Assembly (NCBI GenBank): GCA_026989535.1
Contig: JALSJD010000251.1
Location: forward strand, 1-36,209
Length of the DNA stretch: 36,209 bases
From: Cyclobacteriaceae bacterium
GTDB lineage: Bacteria; Bacteroidota; Bacteroidia; Cytophagales; Cyclobacteriaceae
Direction of reading: 5' to 3'
Below, piece by piece: positions 32,784-36,209 of the stretch (the stretch's first letter is position 1; each line of letters opens with the position of its first letter). The notes beneath the pieces were generated by a model. That model worked only from the letters and a program-made list of their open reading frames with translations, had not been told where the DNA came from and did no database searches. Both the position numbers and the translations under genes were made by a program.

Positions 32784-33557
32784 ATGATGCGCATATTCTT
32801 TTTATTCATACTTATTAGTCTTTCGTTTTCTGCCTTTTCGCAATCAGATGTGCTGGTTACATTAAAAGGGGATACGTTAACTGGCAAAGCTTTTATAGCT
32901 ACCAACAAAGGAAACGCTATTCAAGTAATTACGATAAAGAAAGGGAAAGAGAAAAGAAAATTTAAGGCATACGAGGTAAAATGGTTGCTAAAAGAGGAAG
33001 AAACGTATCACCCTATTAAGGTATTGAATAAATATCAGCTAGGTATTCTCGTAAAAGAGGGGTATCTCAGTATTTATAAAATCATGAATACTGAAGCAAA
33101 TTCTTCTGCCTCGTTTTCAACTTTGGTGCTAATTAAGAAAGATGGGGCTAGCCTCATTGTGCCTAATTTAGGGTTTAAAAAGCATGTGGAGAAATTTTTA
33201 AATGATTGTGATGTAATTGTTAGAGGATTTTCAAATAGCGCCTACAAAAAGTCTAACCTTGAAAAAATAGTAGATGATTATAATGGTTGTATAGCTGCTA
33301 ATACTACCCAACAGAATAGTGAAACTTTTAAAGTGGAACACAACCTTGAAAAAGTAGCTCTTGTTACCACCCTTATTAAAAGCATTAAAGATGATGGCCG
33401 CTTAGAAGATACTGAAACAGTGGTAGAAATGCTTAACGACTTAAAATCAAAAATTAAAGAAGACTCCAAAATTCCTTCGTATTTAGAAAACGCATTAAAA
33501 GTGTCTTTAAAAGACAATACAGCCTTTATAAAACAGCTTAATCAGATTTTAGAGTAA
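32784..33557 (+). CDS. Exported hypothetical protein
   Basis: Product of 257 residues with a signal peptide (MMRIFFLFILISLSFSAFSQ). The first half is beta-rich (DVLVTLKGDTLTGKAFIAT, then KKGKEKRKFKAYEVKWLL), a pattern common in Bacteroidota exported proteins that begin with a 'GD.l.Gkv' repeat. The second half (about 130-257) is helical and charged. Two cysteines (NDCDVIV and YNGCIAA) could form a disulfide. No named domain is recognised. It stands alone downstream of the tRNA terminator and converges with feoB, 39 bp away. Confidence 0.72.
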   Translation: MMRIFFLFILISLSFSAFSQSDVLVTLKGDTLTGKAFIATNKGNAIQVITIKKGKEKRKFKAYEVKWLLKEEETYHPIKVLNKYQLGILVKEGYLSIYKIMNTEANSSASFSTLVLIKKDGASLIVPNLGFKKHVEKFLNDCDVIVRGFSNSAYKKSNLEKIVDDYNGCIAANTTQQNSETFKVEHNLEKVALVTTLIKSIKDDGRLEDTETVVEMLNDLKSKIKEDSKIPSYLENALKVSLKDNTAFIKQLNQILE

Positions 33558-33596
33558 TATTACTGTATCAAAGGGAATGAGTGGACTCATTATTAT

Positions 33597-35657
33597 TTAC
33601 GAAAACAAATTAAACGTAAGCAGTGAAAGCATATACGCCAAGCCCGACATATAAATAGTTTGCAAGGCAGGCCATTTCCATCCTTTGGTTTCGCGGTAGG
33701 TAATGGCTAAAGTACTCATACATTGCATGGCAAATACATAAAATACCATAAGAGATAGGCCCACAGCTAGGGTAAAATAGGGCTTTCCGGTTTCAGGGTT
33801 TATTTCCGAGCCCATACGCGATTTTATGGTATTTACATCTCCATCGGCTGATTCGATGCTGTAAATAGTGGACATTGTGCCCACAAACACTTCGCGAGCC
33901 GCAAAAGACGTTACCAAAGCAATGCCCACTTTCCAGTTAAACCCAAGGGGTTTTATAGCAGGTTCAATCGCTTTGCCTAATTTAGCAACATAAGAGTTCT
34001 CTAATTTATAAGAAGCCACCTTATCATTAAATTCGTTCTGGGTGTATTTAGTACCCACCAAAGATTTGGCTACATTTTGCTCTGCATTTTTAATGTTATC
34101 GCCTGGCCCATAAGTGGCCAGTACCCAAAGCACAATAGAAACAGCTATAATAATTTTACCGGCTTCAAACGAAAAGGTTTTTACTTTTTCTATAATAGTA
34201 AGTCCCACATTTTTCCAACGTGGGGTTTTGTAGGTAGGCAACTCCATTATTAAAAAACTACGTTCGGTAGTTTTCATTATCTTATTTAAAATATAGGCCG
34301 AAAATAGCACCGCAACAAAACCCAACAGGTATAAGCTAAGCAAAACCAATCCTTGCATATTAAAAACCCCCAATACATATTCATCAGGAATTACCAAGGC
34401 AATTAAAATGGTATAAACAGGCAACCGAGCTGAGCAACTCATTAAAGGTGTTACAAAAATGGTAATCATCCTTTCTTTCCAATTTTCGATGGTTCGGGTG
34501 GCCATGATGGCCGGAATAGCACAAGCCACGCTCGAAATAAGTGGAACCACGCTCTTGCCATTTAACCCGAACTTGCGCATTATTTTATCCATTAAAAACA
34601 CCACCCTGGCCATATAGCCAGATTCTTCTAGCAAAGAAATAAAGGCAAATAAAATAGCTATTTGAGGAATAAAAATTAATACGCCACCAACTCCTGGCAC
34701 TAATCCTTTGGCTAATAAATCGGTAAAAACACCCGCAGGTAAATTAGTTGATAGCCAAACCGACAGTTCAGAAAAAACCACATCGATTAAATCCATAGGC
34801 CAGCTTGCCCAGGCAAAAATGGCTTGAAATATTACAAAGAGAACTGATAGGAAGATGACATAACCCCAAATTTTATGGGTAAGAATTTTATCTATTTTTT
34901 CTGAATACAGCTTTAAACCCACCGCCTCTTTCGTAATTTCTATTTGCTTAACCAATCGGTTAATTTTACCATAACGAAGGGTGGTGTCTTTGGCCTGAAC
35001 ACTGTCTTTTTGTTTAATTTTACCGTTTATCGTTAGTTGTTGTAGCGCCCAATAGGCAGTATCATTGGAGTGTTTTTTGAGGTATTCCGCTATTTCTTCT
35101 TTGGCTAATTCGGTCACATCAAAAAAGCTGTTTGCGCTTGGTTTTACCTCTTCTTCTAATGCCTTTTTCAGTTCCTCTACGCCTTTACCTATGCGAGCAT
35201 TAATAGAGATTACAGGAGCACCAATCTCTTTTTCAAGCAATTTTAAATCGTAACCAACACCCTTTCGGTCGGCCATATCCACCATATTTAAAGCCAAAAT
35301 AACAGGCAGTCCTAAATCCTTCATCTGTGTAAAAAGGAGTAAGTTCCGCTTTAAATTAGAGGCATCTATAACTACCACTAACACATCGGGGAAGAGATTT
35401 CCTTCTTTATTTAAAAGAATATCAGCAACTACGGTTTCGTCATTTGATTTTGGATAGATACTGTAGGTACCTGGCAAATCAATAATTTCTACTTTTTTGC
35501 CATTGGTAAGCACAGAAATGCCTGATTTTTTATCTACTGTAACCCCAGGAAAATTTCCGATTTTTTGGTTAAGCCCTGTAAGCTGGTTAAATAAGGAAGA
35601 CTTGCCAGAATTAGGATTACCGACAAGTGCAATGCGTTTTCGCTGATCTTTACTCAT
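33597..35657 (-). CDS. feoB: Ferrous iron transporter FeoB
   Basis: Inner-membrane Fe(II) transporter with an N-terminal G domain, 686 residues. G-protein motifs: G1 GNPNSGKS (13-20), G3 DLPG (60-63), G4 NMVD (124-127), G5-like SINARIGKG. A helical GDI-like region follows (about 170-265), then about ten membrane helices with two Gate motifs (YMARVVFLMDKIMRKFGLNGKSVVPL and AREVFVGTMS), including the conserved Cys in VACAIPAIMATR and SCSARLPVY. Length is normal. FeoA ends 3 bp upstream, so feoAB is one transcript. No feoC is seen. Confidence 0.97.
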   Translation of the reverse strand: MSKDQRKRIALVGNPNSGKSSLFNQLTGLNQKIGNFPGVTVDKKSGISVLTNGKKVEIIDLPGTYSIYPKSNDETVVADILLNKEGNLFPDVLVVVIDASNLKRNLLLFTQMKDLGLPVILALNMVDMADRKGVGYDLKLLEKEIGAPVISINARIGKGVEELKKALEEEVKPSANSFFDVTELAKEEIAEYLKKHSNDTAYWALQQLTINGKIKQKDSVQAKDTTLRYGKINRLVKQIEITKEAVGLKLYSEKIDKILTHKIWGYVIFLSVLFVIFQAIFAWASWPMDLIDVVFSELSVWLSTNLPAGVFTDLLAKGLVPGVGGVLIFIPQIAILFAFISLLEESGYMARVVFLMDKIMRKFGLNGKSVVPLISSVACAIPAIMATRTIENWKERMITIFVTPLMSCSARLPVYTILIALVIPDEYVLGVFNMQGLVLLSLYLLGFVAVLFSAYILNKIMKTTERSFLIMELPTYKTPRWKNVGLTIIEKVKTFSFEAGKIIIAVSIVLWVLATYGPGDNIKNAEQNVAKSLVGTKYTQNEFNDKVASYKLENSYVAKLGKAIEPAIKPLGFNWKVGIALVTSFAAREVFVGTMSTIYSIESADGDVNTIKSRMGSEINPETGKPYFTLAVGLSLMVFYVFAMQCMSTLAITYRETKGWKWPALQTIYMSGLAYMLSLLTFNLFS

Positions 35658-35660
35658 TAA

Positions 35661-35891
35661 TTACTCAACTAGCGAAATGGTATGAGCCTCTGCCTTGCGC
35701 AGTAATAAACTGTACCCGTCAACATCAATGCAAAGCGGGTCGCCAAGCGGAGCCGAAAATTTCATTTGCACACTTGTGCCGGGTAAGCAACCCATATCGA
35801 GCAGCTTTAACGAAAGTCTATCATCTGTAAAACAACAGATAGTTCCGTTCTCTCCTGGTTTTAACTCTCCTACGGTTTTTGCTTTGCTCAA
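35661..35891 (-). CDS. feoA: Ferrous iron transport protein FeoA
   Basis: Small SH3-like cytoplasmic protein of 76 residues that supports FeoB. Landmarks: VGELKPGENGTICCF at the N-terminus, LLDMGCLPGTSVQMKFSAPLGDPLCIDVDGYSLLLRKAEA, the family's signature Gly/Pro turns. The stop is 3 bp from the feoB start. A -7 element and a dyad symmetry lie upstream, consistent with iron-dependent control, though the regulator is not known. Confidence 0.95.
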   Translation of the reverse strand: MSKAKTVGELKPGENGTICCFTDDRLSLKLLDMGCLPGTSVQMKFSAPLGDPLCIDVDGYSLLLRKAEAHTISLVE

Positions 35892-35916
35892 TTATTTAGA
35901 ATTATTATAAACAATG

Positions 35917-35939
35917 CAAATGTAGTTGGCTTAGCCCAA
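35917..35939 (-). promoter_or_regulatory. feoA -7 element with adjacent dyad
   Basis: The minus-strand TACATTTG (35924-35917) is an exact TAnnTTTG match 26 bp before the feoA ATG. Directly upstream, TTGGGCTAAGCCAA (35939-35926 on the minus strand) has outer dyad TTGG/CCAA and an inner GGCT/AGCC stem, resembling a half-degenerate DtxR/MntR-type operator. It lies where a repressor would block polymerase. Confidence 0.4.
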
Positions 35940-36110
35940 TATAAAAAATGACTTAAATCATATAAAAACAAGAAAAAGGATTTTTTTTTCTAATCTCCTT
36001 ATGTAGAATGGTTCTTGCTAGTGGCTAACTCTAAGAAAACCCAGTACCCTCATTCCTGCGGAGGTTAACAATCATAATGCAATTATTAACCCGGCTTTAA
36101 TTAACCGATA

Positions 36111-36209
36111 TTAAGCTGCATATCTAATATCTTTGTGCTTAAAATATTTTTGTATTCGTTGCGGACTGTTTTGTAAAAGAACCATATGTTCTCTAAGATG
36201 TTCGGTTAA
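36111..36209 (-). CDS. Partial gene, C-terminal 32 residues only
   Basis: An open frame enters from the right edge on the minus strand and ends at TAA (36113-36111). The visible 32 residues read LTEHLREHMVLLQNSPQR followed by IQKYFKHKDIRYAA; the N-terminus lies outside. The composition looks like a real helical protein tail rather than random translation. No family is recognised. The stretch 35940-36110 between it and feoA holds no other gene. Confidence 0.5.
   Translation of the reverse strand, partial: LTEHLREHMVLLQNSPQRIQKYFKHKDIRYAA

Noticed and set aside
32579-32908. Minus-strand frame across the tRNA-Arg gene
   Set aside because: It is an antisense reading of the tRNA, its terminator and the start of the next gene.
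36111-36209. Tail of ribosomal protein S15 (LTEHL and KDI motifs)
   Set aside because: The spacing between the two motifs is about ten residues too short and the intervening S15 signature is absent.
1-36209. CRISPR array, prophage or IS transposase
   Set aside because: No regularly spaced direct repeats, phage structural genes or transposase domains were found on either strand.

Overview
The window looks like chromosome from a member of the Bacteroidota, most likely the Cytophagales or a relative. The DNA is AT-rich and the starts lack Shine-Dalgarno sequences. Several genes are preceded by the Bacteroidota-type -7 element TAnnTTTG. Families typical of the phylum are present: CTD-type TonB proteins with PPPPPP linkers, DUF6702, HupE/UreJ, a VanZ-like protein, M1 peptidases with a GMEYPM motif, and secreted proteins with SPI or SPII signals. 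Most genes are housekeeping or envelope genes. I see no prophage, complete IS element, CRISPR array or classical defence locus.

Layout. 1-2200: an edge-truncated DUF4145-like gene, threonine aldolase and a QueD/PTPS-like enzyme. 2230-2500: a noncoding element bounded by inverted repeats, with a 34-bp perfect palindrome inside. 2558-6214 (minus): gcvH, a VanZ-like gene and tonB-3, then a terminator, then tonB-2, a lipoprotein gene and tonB-1. 6483-10307: asnS facing divergent rpoN, which overlaps a PAP2-like membrane gene. 10302-10468: a MITE-like element, followed by a PaaG-like crotonase. 11409-17859 (minus): a five-gene operon of two parvulin PPIases, a SurA-N-like lipoprotein, MoxR and protoporphyrinogen oxidase. 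18271-20292: dipeptidyl peptidase III. 20293-21780: mostly noncoding, holding one 74-aa basic protein gene and a second MITE-like copy. 21781-25816: a transglutaminase-like/TPR protein, a MORN lipoprotein, a PEBP protein and a dihaem peroxidase. 26002-31680: two tandem M1 metallopeptidases behind HupE/UreJ, divergent from DUF6702. 31722-33557: an outer-membrane barrel gene, tRNA-Arg(ACG) with terminator, and an exported unknown. 33597-35891: feoAB. 36111-36209: the tail of an unknown gene.

How the genes work together. Much of the window serves the cell envelope: TonB energising of outer-membrane receptors, periplasmic folding and outer-membrane protein chaperoning (PpiC/SurA-like proteins), periplasmic peptide hydrolysis (M1, M49), and ferrous iron uptake (feoAB). 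Haem synthesis is represented by protoporphyrinogen oxidase.

I did not find a convincing undescribed multi-gene system. The strongest unusual signals are these: two inverted copies of a small element with terminal inverted repeats, one of which supplies the stop codon of the upstream gene; a mosaic tonB paralogue suggesting gene conversion; a tRNA-Arg with a paired A19/U56 change at the tRNA elbow; and a dyad between the -7 element and the upstream promoter region of feoA that could be a metal-dependent operator.
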